Shown here: positions 35,001 through 42,823 of the stretch, piece after piece
Numbering within the stretch: the stretch's first letter is position 1
Layout of the letters: each line of letters opens with the position of its first letter
Assembly: GCA_903860195.1 (NCBI GenBank)
Contig: CAIOPO010000022.1
Location: 1-42,823, forward strand
Direction of reading: 5' to 3'
Length of the DNA: 42,823 bases
Source of the DNA: an uncultured Opitutia bacterium
Lineage (GTDB): Bacteria; Verrucomicrobiota; Verrucomicrobiia; Opitutales; UBA953
Translations under genes and position numbers: made by a program
Notes under the pieces: model-generated
What the model was told of the DNA's origin: nothing
What the model saw: only the letters and a program-made list of their open reading frames with translations
Databases searched by the model: none

Positions 35001-37188
35001 GCACGCGGGCCTCAGGGAGGGCGTCCGACCGCACGAGGGCGTTGAGCGGTCCGGTGGCCGAGGCCTGGAGTCCGGCGTCACGTTCCATCAGGACCCGCAG
35101 GGCGTTGAAACGCACCACCTTGTTCGGATGGCCCAGGGCGGCGACGAGGCCGGCGACGTCGGCCTTCGAAAGGTCGGGATGCGACAGGACCTTGGCGTTC
35201 TCGTGCTGGATGCGCCAGATGCGGCCGAAGTAGTGCTCACGGTCCGGACGCACCGAGGCGCCGGACTTGGAATGCATCGGCCCGCGGGTGTCATTGTGAG
35301 CCACGACGGGCGTGTAGAAGTCGAGGACGTAGAGCGCGCCGTCCGGGCCGAACTGCAGCGCGACGGGACAGAACCAATGGTCCATCGAACGGAGCCACTC
35401 GCGGTCCTTCAGGGGGAGCTCGCCGGCGAATGTGCCGCCTCCAGGGACGAGCTTCTCATGGTGGATGACGTCGAGGATCGGCTCCGTGATGAAGATCGTG
35501 TCGCGATACTCGTCGGGCCAGGCGCCGTGCTCCTGCACCGTGACCGCGCAGGCGGCCGTGTAGTAACCCACCTGGTCGATCTGCAGCAGCGGGGCGCGGT
35601 CAGGAAGGTCGGCGCGGATGACCGGGCGCCGGGGGTTGACGGCGTTGAAGGCCTTGGCGGGCGTACCGGGGGCCTTGGCGAGGATGGATTCCGGCAGGAC
35701 GACGTGCTGGATCGGATTGCCGTTGGTGGCCTTGCCATGGAACAGCTCCATGTCCGAAGTCACCTCGTTGCCGAAGCTGTTGCCGCCCTGCGAGGCGATC
35801 TGCTCGATCGCCGAGCCATCGGGCCGGAACCGGAACGTGCCGGAGGAGAGCCGCACCTTGCGCTCAGGATTGGAAATCGGGAAGGCCTCTCCGCCTCCGC
35901 CGTTGCTCGCGTAGACCCAGCCGTCGGGCGCGAGGATGAAATGGTTGGCCACGAAGTGGGTGTCGCCGGGGGTGAAGCCTCCGTAGAGCACCTGCTCCTT
36001 GTCGGCCTTGCCGTCTCCGTCCGTGTCGCGGAGCCAGACGATGTGAGGCTGGCAGACGACGATCACGCCGTCGCGGTAGTGGCAGAAGCCCGTGATGAGC
36101 TCGAGCCCCTCATGGAAGACCTGCTTCCGGTCCGCCACGCCGTCGCCGTCGGTGTCGACGAGGACGCTGATCTTGTCCTGGGCCGGACGGTCGTAGCTGC
36201 CGGGAACGAGCACCCCGCCCTCCTTCCAGGCCTCGGCGTTGAGCGGGCGGCGGCCGTTGGGATACTCCGGAGTCTCGGCGACCCAGAGCCGGCCGCGTTC
36301 GTCCCACTGCATCGCGATGGGCTTGTTGATGAGCGGCTCCGCCGCGATCAGGGACGACTTGAATCCGGGCTGCATCCGGAAGGCGGCCATGGCCTGGTCG
36401 GGGCGGCTCGCCCCGCCGGCGGGATAGCGGAGATCGACGAGGTCGGCCGGCACGCAGAGCGCGTCGACGTCGGAAAGCCGCACGGTCCAGGCGACGGCCC
36501 GTTTGATGAAGGTGCGGTAGCTGAGATGGGAAAGGTTGGCCGGATTGCCTCCCTGCAGGAACACCGCGGCCCGGTGCTGGCCGGAATCATGGAGCCAGGC
36601 CTGGGGCTGGATGTCATAGATCGAGGCACGGGTCTCGTCGGCCACGATGTTCTTGCGGTTGTTCGAGACCTTCGAGGTGAACGAGGCCGCGAGGACGTCG
36701 ATCTTGTCGGTGAGCGACAGGTCGAAGACCGTGTCGTCGAGCAGGTCGAACGTGGAGGCGTCCTTGAGCACCGGATGGGCGCCGGTGCGGATGTTGAGCA
36801 TCATCAGATTGCGGAACTTGCGGCTCTCGGCCGTCCATCCTCCTCCGAGCACCTTGCGTCCCCACTCGGCGTCGCCCCCGGCGATGCCGCCGCAGACCGA
36901 GACTACTCCCTTGCCGGCGGCGGCGTGGGCGCTGACGGCGTCCTGCGCGGCCTTGGACAGCGGTTTGAACGCGGAGGAGTGCAGGACGATGACGTCATGC
37001 CCCTGCTTGGCCGGCAGCTCCGAGGGGGTGGCCGCGGTCGCCGTCGCGGCCGAGGTCGCCTCGAGCGACTTGACCAACGGGCCGGACACGGCGGGGTCGT
37101 CGCTGACGACGAGCACGCGGACAGGCGCGGAGCTGAGGACGGCGGCAAGGAAGGCCGGCGCCAAGAGGCGGGCGATGCGGGGAAGCAT
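32074..37188 (-). CDS. Giant secreted ThuA-like / PVC membrane-bound dehydrogenase (beta-propeller) / HEAT / c-type cytochrome / ThuA protein, 1704 aa
   Basis: Signal peptide; N-terminal ThuA-like VRVLVVSDDP...; FRMQPGFKSSLIAAEPLINKPIAMQWDERGRLWVAETPEYPNG; alanine-rich HEAT-like region; VFLAACAVCHKVGDQGNEFGPNLQGIGSH (CxxCH); C-terminal ThuA LVGAGSSHDFPKFFLG...VVVLHAGTWYNWGHAPQYNERFVCGGARGHGHGDV. Confidence 0.9.
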   Translation of the reverse strand: MLPRIARLLAPAFLAAVLSSAPVRVLVVSDDPAVSGPLVKSLEATSAATATAATPSELPAKQGHDVIVLHSSAFKPLSKAAQDAVSAHAAAGKGVVSVCGGIAGGDAEWGRKVLGGGWTAESRKFRNLMMLNIRTGAHPVLKDASTFDLLDDTVFDLSLTDKIDVLAASFTSKVSNNRKNIVADETRASIYDIQPQAWLHDSGQHRAAVFLQGGNPANLSHLSYRTFIKRAVAWTVRLSDVDALCVPADLVDLRYPAGGASRPDQAMAAFRMQPGFKSSLIAAEPLINKPIAMQWDERGRLWVAETPEYPNGRRPLNAEAWKEGGVLVPGSYDRPAQDKISVLVDTDGDGVADRKQVFHEGLELITGFCHYRDGVIVVCQPHIVWLRDTDGDGKADKEQVLYGGFTPGDTHFVANHFILAPDGWVYASNGGGGEAFPISNPERKVRLSSGTFRFRPDGSAIEQIASQGGNSFGNEVTSDMELFHGKATNGNPIQHVVLPESILAKAPGTPAKAFNAVNPRRPVIRADLPDRAPLLQIDQVGYYTAACAVTVQEHGAWPDEYRDTIFITEPILDVIHHEKLVPGGGTFAGELPLKDREWLRSMDHWFCPVALQFGPDGALYVLDFYTPVVAHNDTRGPMHSKSGASVRPDREHYFGRIWRIQHENAKVLSHPDLSKADVAGLVAALGHPNKVVRFNALRVLMERDAGLQASATGPLNALVRSDALPEARVLALWALQRLDRLEPGLLAVAAKDASAAVRKNAFLVAEAARLSLPAAALKAGIADKDDRVRLAALRAMGAAELDAEAGPLLLSTWANAHEAAAATAAASANPASTLEVMLSGKAPVREDFAVSLAATLTPDAAARVVRASLSSDNKALVAALMREIALRKVAAPSDPAAVRDAFRGLLAAEPSVASAAASVAAGWFADGSLNAELLPLVKRLIPLLSDSSAPAAARESAARTLVALRATDASVRQALASAVSGGASESVVGAIVEGLSASGDLSYGKVLAAGFPRSGGLARTAIFNALVSRSEWAGLLIDALEAKSVSPMQLGPLQTSQLVRHPDVAVAKRAAAVLAKLNIGSSPAKDDLVSRLRPEVEKAGDVAKGKEVFLAACAVCHKVGDQGNEFGPNLQGIGSHPPAEMLVHIVDPNRMVDDEHRTWNIRMKDGTQYSALIASENPTFVKLKLPGGQSAELKVAEVAQRAKSPNSLMPEGFESLGADGLRNVIAYLRSVAVRAEGVTVGRFRLLDLGPAFTASTKDGLYASKGAKRDTLPFAKFGQQEANGVPYMVVDPDKSKEGRNVIVLKGGAFGGAYSKSFTNRVEVPVGSPATRIHFLGAVGGWGAHGGGDTVAMTAEVHFLGGRIQKEVYYGAKDFADYNGTGDVPGSKSARSLLNGEGRQVRTLVLPVEGGEVIEKLVLTSADTEIAPTTVAITVETGGPANPPRAKGGDAPKGKGKKAKAKDEGPSDQLPADNPKTTRAFGQKFGPRKDGQLRVLLVGAGSSHDFPKFFLGSDASTLKADGHDVAGTPNLAEALALIGETDVLVFSGNHGQFGTAEFQKALSAYADAGKGVVVLHAGTWYNWGHAPQYNERFVCGGARGHGHGDVPVVIRDKAHPVTAGVADFSINDESYQAVLSHPQNAQVLATLTGPQLRDKPGQTADYPTVWVAKDSRTRIVNITLGHAEPAHANPAFKRLLSNSVRWVAGR

Positions 37189-37279
37189 GCCCCGAAACTA
37201 GGGACGCCCCACCCTCCCTCAACCCCCGAGTTCACCCTTCACCGCAACCCTCCCCCTCTCAAACGCACATGCCGGGGGC

Positions 37280-38215
37280 TCAGGACGCCCTTCCGGAGGC
37301 CTTCAGCACCCTGAATTGCGAGGGGGCATGCCCCGTGCTGCGCTTGAAGGCCGCGGCAAAACTGTTGCCGTTGGCGAAGCCGACCTGCCGGGCCACCGCC
37401 TCGAGCTTGACGTCGGACTCAGCGACCAGCCGGATCGCCTGCTGGATGCGCAGGTGGGTCAGATGGTTCATGGGTGTGCGGCCGATGTCCTTGAGGCAGA
37501 GACGCCGCAGGTGCTCGAAGCTCAGGCCTGAGGCGCGGGCCAGCGAGCGCATGTCCCAGGGATCGGCCAGACGGGACTGCACCTGGTCCCACAGACGCAT
37601 CAGCCGTTCGTCGCCGCGGAAACTTCCGGCGAAACCGCGGACGTAGTCATAGACGAGCTCGATCCACTGATGGACCCGGCGCGAGGAGCCCGAACCGGCG
37701 GCCTCGGCCATCAGCCCTTCGACCGCCGCCCTGAAAGGAGCCGGATCGAACTCCGCCAGCACTGGCGACCCCGCCCGGAAGATCGTGCTGGAACGCACCC
37801 CTCCCGAGAAACGCACCCATGCGAATTCCCACCTCCGACCGCGTCCCATCCGGAAGCGGTTGCGGAGACCGGCCGGCAGCAGGCAGGCATGGCCCGGAGG
37901 GAGCGAACGCCAACGTCCGTCCACCTGCACCTGCCCCTGTCCGCCCAAGCCCACCATGAAGAAGGCGCCGCTCTGCCGGTCGCGCACCACTTCGTAAGGA
38001 GGCAGCATCTCCGCCACCCCCAGATGCGCGATCTCGAAGAGCGAGAGTTCGCGGCAGGGCACCCCGGAACGGACCCAGGGACGTGCGTCGGCGGCGACGT
38101 CGGCCACCGCCGCCCGGCGCTTCGAGCGCGGATTCTCGATGTCCGTTTCAGGGTGGCGGACTTGCGTCTCGCTGTGGGGTTTAGGTTCGCTCTTCGCGGC
38201 CACGGGACTTTGCAT
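37280..38215 (-). CDS. AraC-family transcriptional regulator
   Basis: C-terminal WDMRSLARASGLSFEHLRRLCLKDIGRTPMNHLTHLRIQQAIRLVAESDVKLEAVARQVGFANGNSFAAAFKRSTGHAPSQFR (double HTH); cupin-like N-terminus. Upstream part of ORF 37280..39547 is antisense to other genes. Confidence 0.93.
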   Translation of the reverse strand: MQSPVAAKSEPKPHSETQVRHPETDIENPRSKRRAAVADVAADARPWVRSGVPCRELSLFEIAHLGVAEMLPPYEVVRDRQSGAFFMVGLGGQGQVQVDGRWRSLPPGHACLLPAGLRNRFRMGRGRRWEFAWVRFSGGVRSSTIFRAGSPVLAEFDPAPFRAAVEGLMAEAAGSGSSRRVHQWIELVYDYVRGFAGSFRGDERLMRLWDQVQSRLADPWDMRSLARASGLSFEHLRRLCLKDIGRTPMNHLTHLRIQQAIRLVAESDVKLEAVARQVGFANGNSFAAAFKRSTGHAPSQFRVLKASGRAS

Positions 38216-38275
38216 AGCCGCCGACCCGACGCTGGCAACCCCCGGCTCGGCCCGACTTCTCAACCCAAGCCCAAG

Positions 38276-39148
38276 ATGCCCAACCCCTGGACCGGAAAAG
38301 GAAATCCCTACACGCGCGAGGAGGTGCTCGAGCGCCTGCGCGCGACCAAGTCGGCCGGCCGGCCGATCATCGCCGCCGGAGCCGGGACGGGCATCTCCGC
38401 CAAATTCATCGAGAAAGGCGGCGCCGACCTGGTCATCGTCTACAACTCCGGACGCTTCCGCATGGCCGGTCACGGCTCCACCGCCGGCATGATGGCCTAC
38501 GGCGACGCCAACGCCGTGGCCATGGAGATCGGCGAATACGAGGTGCTGCCCGTCGTCGAGGAGATTCCCGTCATCTGCGGCGTCCACTGCACCGACCCCC
38601 GTCGCCGCATGTGGCACTGGCTCGGCAAGGTCAAGGACATGGGCTTCTCGGGCATCAACAACTTCCCCACCCACACCATCGTCGACGGCAAGTTCCGGCA
38701 GGTGCTCGAGGAGACAGGGATGAGCGTGAAGAAGGAGTTCGAGACCGTGGCCCTCGCCCGGCGCATGGACCTCTTCACCATCGTCTACGTCGGCTCTCCC
38801 GCCGAATCCAAGGCCATGGCGGAAGCCGGCGCCGACGTCATCATCGCGCACGTGGGCACCACCGTCGGCGGCTCGATCGGCGTGACCAACGCCACGATGA
38901 CCCTGCCCGACGCCGCCAAGGCGACGCAGGAGATCATCGACGCCGCCAAGGGGGTCCGCAACGACCTCATCTTCCTCAGCCACGGCGGGCCCATCAACAA
39001 CCCCGATGACGCCGCCTTCATCAACGAGCACACTGACTGCGACGGCTTCGTGGGCGCGTCCAGCCTGGAGCGCATGGCCGTGGAGCAGTCGCTCACCGAC
39101 CTCACCCGGCGCTTCAAGCAGATTCCGGTGAAGCGGAAGTTCTTCTGA
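38276..39148 (+). CDS. Phosphoenolpyruvate hydrolase-family TIM-barrel protein (Tm-1 C-terminal-domain type)
   Basis: GRPIIAAGAGTGISAKFIEKGGADLVIVYNSGRFRMAGHGSTAGMMAYGDANAVAMEI; INNFPTHTIVDGKFRQVLEETGMS; DVIIAHVGTTVGGSIG; DGFVGASSLERMAVE. Start at ATG 38276. Confidence 0.9.
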   Translation: MPNPWTGKGNPYTREEVLERLRATKSAGRPIIAAGAGTGISAKFIEKGGADLVIVYNSGRFRMAGHGSTAGMMAYGDANAVAMEIGEYEVLPVVEEIPVICGVHCTDPRRRMWHWLGKVKDMGFSGINNFPTHTIVDGKFRQVLEETGMSVKKEFETVALARRMDLFTIVYVGSPAESKAMAEAGADVIIAHVGTTVGGSIGVTNATMTLPDAAKATQEIIDAAKGVRNDLIFLSHGGPINNPDDAAFINEHTDCDGFVGASSLERMAVEQSLTDLTRRFKQIPVKRKFF

Positions 39149-39152
39149 TCCC

Positions 39153-40358
39153 ATGGCCACGATCGCGGTCCTCGGCACGCTTGACTCAAAAGGCGAGGAG
39201 CACGCTTTCGTCGCCGCGCTCATCACCAAGCACGGGCACCGGCCCCTGTTGATCGACGTCGGCACGGGCGCGCCGCCCACGGTTCGGCCCGACGTGACGC
39301 GGGAACAGGTCGCGGCCGCCGCGGGCGTCGACCTGGCGGCGCTCATCGCCCGGCAGGACCGCGGAGAGTGCGTGGTGGCGATGACCCGTGCGGCCCCCGT
39401 GATGCTCGCCAAGCTGGCCGCGGAAGGCCGCATCCAAGGGGTGGTCTCCCTGGGCGGCGGCGGCGGCACGGCGATCGCGACGGCCGCGATGCGCGCCCTG
39501 CCCCTCGGCTTCCCCAAGCTGATGGTGTCCACCCTGGCGGCCGGCAACGTCGCGCCCTACCTCGGCACGAAGGACATCACGATGATGCCCAGCATCGCCG
39601 ACGTGGCCGGACTCAACCGCCTGTCAAAGGTGATCTTCACCCGCGCCGCCGGCGCCATCTGCGGCATGGTCGCGGCGGAGCCCGAGACGGCGTCGAACCG
39701 GCCGCTCGTGGTCGCCAGCCAGTTCGGCAACACCACCGCCTGCGTGACCGAGGCCAAGAAGATCCTCGAGGCCGCGGGCTTCGAGGTGCTCGTCTTCGCC
39801 GCCACCGGCACGGGCGGGCGCATCATGGAGTCCGTCATCGAGAGCGGCATGGTGGCAGGCGTGCTCGACGTCACGACGACCGAATGGGCCGACGAACTGG
39901 TGGGCGGCGTGCTCAACGCCGGCCCCGAACGCATGGACGCCGCGGCCAAGGCGAAGGTTCCGACGGTCATCGCCCCCGGGTGCCTCGACATGGTGAACTT
40001 CGGCGAGATGGCCTCCGTCCCCGCCAAGTTCCAGGGACGCAACTTCTACGTGCACAACCCGCAGGTCACGCTGATGCGCACGACCAAGGAGGAGTGCGCC
40101 GAGCTCGGCCGGATCGTCGCGGCGAAGGCCGAGGCCTGCACGGCGGGCGCCACGGTGCTGATCCCACGCAAGGCCATCAGCGTGATCTCCGCCCCCGGCA
40201 AGCCCTTCCACGACGCGGCGGCCGACGCGGCCCTGTTCTCAGCGCTGAAGTCGGGCTGCAAGCGGACGCCGGTCCGCGAACTTGAGCTCGAAATCAACGA
40301 CCCGGCTTTCGCCCGCGCGTGCGCGGAGGAGCTGATCGCGCTGATGGCGAAACGCTGA
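39153..40358 (+). CDS. Tm-1-like ATP-binding domain protein (UPF0261)
   Basis: TIAVLGTLDSKGEEHAFVAALITKHGHRPLLIDVGTGAPP; SLGGGGGTAIATAAMRALPLGFPKLMVSTLAAGNVAPYLGTKDITMMPSIADVAGLN; FAATGTGGRIMESVIESGMVAGVLDVTTTEWADELVGG. Confidence 0.93.
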   Translation: MATIAVLGTLDSKGEEHAFVAALITKHGHRPLLIDVGTGAPPTVRPDVTREQVAAAAGVDLAALIARQDRGECVVAMTRAAPVMLAKLAAEGRIQGVVSLGGGGGTAIATAAMRALPLGFPKLMVSTLAAGNVAPYLGTKDITMMPSIADVAGLNRLSKVIFTRAAGAICGMVAAEPETASNRPLVVASQFGNTTACVTEAKKILEAAGFEVLVFAATGTGGRIMESVIESGMVAGVLDVTTTEWADELVGGVLNAGPERMDAAAKAKVPTVIAPGCLDMVNFGEMASVPAKFQGRNFYVHNPQVTLMRTTKEECAELGRIVAAKAEACTAGATVLIPRKAISVISAPGKPFHDAAADAALFSALKSGCKRTPVRELELEINDPAFARACAEELIALMAKR

Positions 40359-40364
40359 ACGCGA

Positions 40365-40380
40365 GCCCGGAGGTCCGGGC
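40365..40380. terminator. GC hairpin GCCCGGA-GG-TCCGGGC between convergent genes (candidate bidirectional terminator without U tract)
   Basis: Perfect 7-bp stem 6 nt after the UPF0261 stop, followed by further GCCGGC-rich dyads before the cysK stop. Confidence 0.35.
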
Positions 40381-40412
40381 CGGCGGAGGCGAAGGCCGGC
40401 GGGCGGCCCGGC

Positions 40413-41390
40413 TCAGGAAGCCGTGAGCGCGGTGACTTCGGCGCGGACCTTTTCGGCGAGGGCCGTGGAGAGGTAGCGTTCGCTCGGGCTGCAGGCGATG
40501 GTCACGATGCGCTTGCCGGCGAATTCCGGGCGCTTGGCCAGCTGGATCGCGGCCCAGATGTTGGCGCCGGAGGAGATGCCGACGGCGAGCCCCTCTCGGA
40601 CGGAGACTTCCTGGGCGGTGGCGAAGGCGTCCTCGTTGCTGACCTGGATGACGTCGTCGACGAGCGAGAGGTCGCAGTTCTTGGGCACGAAGCCCGCGCC
40701 GATGCCCTGGATCTTGTGGGGGGCGGGCTGGACGGGCTGCGAGGACCGGGTCTGCGTGATGACCGGGCTGGCGGAAGGCTCGACGGCGACGGCCTTGAAG
40801 TGGGGGTTGCGGCTCTTGAGCACCGAGGCGACTCCGGTGATGGTTCCGCCCGTGCCCACTCCCGAGACGATGGCGTCGACCTTGCCGGCGGTGTCGCTCC
40901 AGATCTCCTCGGCGGTGGTGCGACGGTGAACCTCGGGGTTGGCGGGGTTGTCGAACTGCATCGGCATGAACGCGCCCCCCTTGGACTCGTCACGGATCTG
41001 CGTGGCGCGCTCGATGGCGCCGCGCATGCCCTTGGCGCCGGGAGTGAGGACGATTTCCGCGCCAAGGAGGCGGAGCAGCACGCGACGCTCGATGGACATG
41101 GTCTCGGGCATGGTCAGGATGCAGCGGTAGCCGCGGGCGGCGGCCACGAAGGCGAGCGCGATGCCGGTGTTGCCGGAGGTGGGTTCGACGATGGTGCCTC
41201 CGGGCTTCAGGTGCCCGTCACGCTCGGCGGCGTCGATCATCGCGCGCCCGATGCGGTCCTTGACGCTCGAGAGAGGATTGAAGAACTCGAGCTTCACCAG
41301 CACCTCGGCCTTGAGGCCTTCAGTGACGCGGTTGAGGCGGACGAGGGGGGTCCGGCCGATGGTGTCGAGGACGCTGTTGTAGACGGGCAT
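40413..41390 (-). CDS. cysK: Cysteine synthase A (O-acetylserine sulfhydrylase)
   Basis: [84 protein letters not shown]. Confidence 0.96.
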   Translation of the reverse strand: MPVYNSVLDTIGRTPLVRLNRVTEGLKAEVLVKLEFFNPLSSVKDRIGRAMIDAAERDGHLKPGGTIVEPTSGNTGIALAFVAAARGYRCILTMPETMSIERRVLLRLLGAEIVLTPGAKGMRGAIERATQIRDESKGGAFMPMQFDNPANPEVHRRTTAEEIWSDTAGKVDAIVSGVGTGGTITGVASVLKSRNPHFKAVAVEPSASPVITQTRSSQPVQPAPHKIQGIGAGFVPKNCDLSLVDDVIQVSNEDAFATAQEVSVREGLAVGISSGANIWAAIQLAKRPEFAGKRIVTIACSPSERYLSTALAEKVRAEVTALTAS

Positions 41391-41422
41391 GGCTGAATCG
41401 TGGGTTGTCAGGTAATCTTACG

Positions 41423-41440
41423 CCTTCACCGGGGTGAAGG
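41423..41440. promoter_or_regulatory. Inverted repeat CCTTCACC-GG-GGTGAAGG upstream of cysK; candidate operator or leader hairpin
   Basis: Perfect 8-bp arms, 2-nt centre, 33 nt upstream of the cysK start and downstream of the infA terminator. Confidence 0.45.
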
Positions 41441-41446
41441 GGCAAT

Positions 41447-41467
41447 AAAAAACCCGGCGGGCCGGGT
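41447..41467 (-). terminator. Rho-independent terminator of infA
   Basis: Minus strand: ACCCGGC-CC-GCCGGGT followed by TTTTTATT; located 16 nt after the infA stop. Confidence 0.85.
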
Positions 41468-41482
41468 CTGGGAGGGGCGCGC

Positions 41483-41743
41483 TCAGCGGCGACGCGGCGG
41501 GGGCGGACCCGGGGGACGGGACGTCTCCTTGAGTCGGAAGACGATGCGCGCCTGGGAGAGGTCGGAAGGACTCATCTCGACCTTCACGCGGTCACCCGGA
41601 TTGATGCGGATGAAGTTCTTGCGGAGACGTCCTGAAATCCTGCCGAGCACCACGTGCTTGTTGGGCAGCTCGATCCGGAACATCGTGCCGGGGAGCACTT
41701 GGAGGATCTTGCCTTCGAGTTCGATTACGGGTTCTTCAGCCAT
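41483..41743 (-). CDS. infA: Translation initiation factor IF-1
   Basis: [64 protein letters not shown]; proline/arginine-rich tail. Confidence 0.95.
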   Translation of the reverse strand: MAEEPVIELEGKILQVLPGTMFRIELPNKHVVLGRISGRLRKNFIRINPGDRVKVEMSPSDLSQARIVFRLKETSRPPGPPPPRRR

Positions 41744-41847
41744 TCGTTGAGGCCGAGTAGGGACGGCGGGGGTGCGGGAGTCAACCCCCCTTCGGGCCGG
41801 CCGAGCGCACTTGCCAATCCGGGCACGGGCGGGATTGTCGGAGTCCG

Positions 41848-42396
41848 ATGAGCGCCGGCGAGGATTCCACCCCCCCGAAGGGCCTTCCCTGCCCCTTTGA
41901 GAAACTGCGCCCGTCGCAGCTCGTCCGGGATGACGCCTTCTACATGGCGCTGGCTTTCAACCTGGCGGTTGACGCCTGGCGGATCGACGAGGTGCCGATC
42001 GGGGCCGTCATCGTCCGCGGCGGTGAAGTCATCGCGGCCGCGCACAACGAGGTTGAAAGATCCGGCGACCCCACCGCCCACGCCGAGATGCTGGCCATCA
42101 CCCAGGCCGCCCGGAAAGTCGGCGACTGGCGCCTGAACGAATGTGAACTTTACGTGACCAAGGAGCCCTGCCCCATGTGCGCGGGCGCCACGGTGATGAG
42201 CCGGCTCGGACGCGTCGTCTTCGGCTGGGGCGACCCCAAGATGGGCTGCATGGGCGGAGCGGCCTCCGTCCACCAGCTTCCCAAGCTCAATCACCGGGTC
42301 GCCGTGACGGCCGGCGTGCTTGAGGAACCCTGCCGTGACATCCTGAGGGCGTATTTCGAACTCAAGCGGGGCAAGGATACCCACGGCACGGCTTGA
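41848..42396 (+). CDS. tadA: Nucleoside deaminase / tRNA adenosine(34) deaminase-like (TadA)
   Basis: [33 protein letters not shown] (HAE), [23 protein letters not shown] (PCxxC), DPKMGCMGG. Confidence 0.85.
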   Translation: MSAGEDSTPPKGLPCPFEKLRPSQLVRDDAFYMALAFNLAVDAWRIDEVPIGAVIVRGGEVIAAAHNEVERSGDPTAHAEMLAITQAARKVGDWRLNECELYVTKEPCPMCAGATVMSRLGRVVFGWGDPKMGCMGGAASVHQLPKLNHRVAVTAGVLEEPCRDILRAYFELKRGKDTHGTA

Positions 42397-42427
42397 CCCC
42401 GGCCACGTTTCGTCATCGTTAGTTTCC

Positions 42428-42823
42428 ATGCTTCGACGTGACTTCATCACGGGTTCAGCGGCCGCCGCCGCCCTCGCGCTGACCAGCCGACTCGAAGCCG
42501 CCAATTCCACCATGAGCTACACCCTCGCGCCCCTGCCCTACGCCCACAACGCCCTCGAACCGCACATCGATCAGGCGACGATGGAGATCCACCACGGCAA
42601 GCACCACAACGCTTACGTCACCAACCTGAACGCCGCCCTCGCCAAGGAAGCGGGCTTCGCCGCTCCGGGAGACGTCAACGCGCTCATCGCCGACCTTTCC
42701 AAGGTCCCTGAGTCCATCCGCACCGCCGTTCGCAACAACGCCGGCGGCCACGCCAACCACACGTTCTTCTGGAACATCCTCTCCCCGAACGGAGGCGGCG
42801 AACCCGTCGGCGCCCTCGGCGAA
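42428..42823 (+). CDS. Fe/Mn superoxide dismutase with N-terminal Tat signal, 3' truncated by window
   Basis: [25 protein letters not shown] then [43 protein letters not shown]...[16 protein letters not shown]. Confidence 0.93.
   Translation, partial: MLRRDFITGSAAAAALALTSRLEAANSTMSYTLAPLPYAHNALEPHIDQATMEIHHGKHHNAYVTNLNAALAKEAGFAAPGDVNALIADLSKVPESIRTAVRNNAGGHANHTFFWNILSPNGGGEPVGALGE

Noticed and set aside
32134-37314. 1726-aa plus-strand ORF antisense to the giant ThuA/cytochrome protein
   Set aside because: Composition is R/G/V/D/H-rich shadow translation typical of antisense frames in high-GC genes. The minus-strand frame has clear domains, a signal peptide and a heme motif.
38216-39547. 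5' extension of the AraC ORF 37280..39547
   Set aside because: This part is antisense to the TIM-barrel and Tm-1-like genes and is not AraC-like; start moved to 38215.

Overview
High-GC chromosomal window, gene-dense on both strands. Gene content suggests a Verrucomicrobia/PVC-type bacterium: DUF1549/DUF1553 plus DUF1501 cytochrome pairs, Tat-exported Gfo/Idh/MocA oxidoreductases, DUF1080, PmoA-like proteins and a giant ThuA/PVC-dehydrogenase/cytochrome protein. This taxonomic reading is inference. Core blocks: the 3' end of uppP; a mreB-mreC-mreD-like-mrdA rod-shape operon followed by a convergent L,D-transpeptidase; asd; a TrmH-family rRNA methyltransferase; two near-identical tandem tRNA-Lys genes (UUU and CUU); a glmM / stand-alone left-handed-beta-helix acyltransferase / glmS operon; an AraC regulator divergent from a TIM-barrel + Tm-1-like (UPF0261) pair; cysK, infA, a TadA-like deaminase, and the 5' part of a Tat-signal-bearing superoxide dismutase. 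Accessory blocks: a secreted catabolic region (PmoA-like, PSCyt1/DUF1549/LamG/DUF1553, DUF1501, MFS, esterase, DUF1080, Rbs-type sugar ABC transporter, duplicated NIPSNAP, FAD oxidoreductase, Gfo/Idh/MocA), a ClC channel, an orphan small protein, TSUP and Dabb proteins. No CRISPR array, IS element, prophage or obvious defence system was found. The best leads are the split Tm-1-like module, the GlmU-like acyltransferase lacking a recognisable uridylyltransferase domain, the double-ThuA megaprotein, the double zinc-ribbon protein beside the tRNA-Lys pair, and paired AAATGAG dyads in AT-rich spacers. All calls are from reading the sequence and ORF track; no searches were run.
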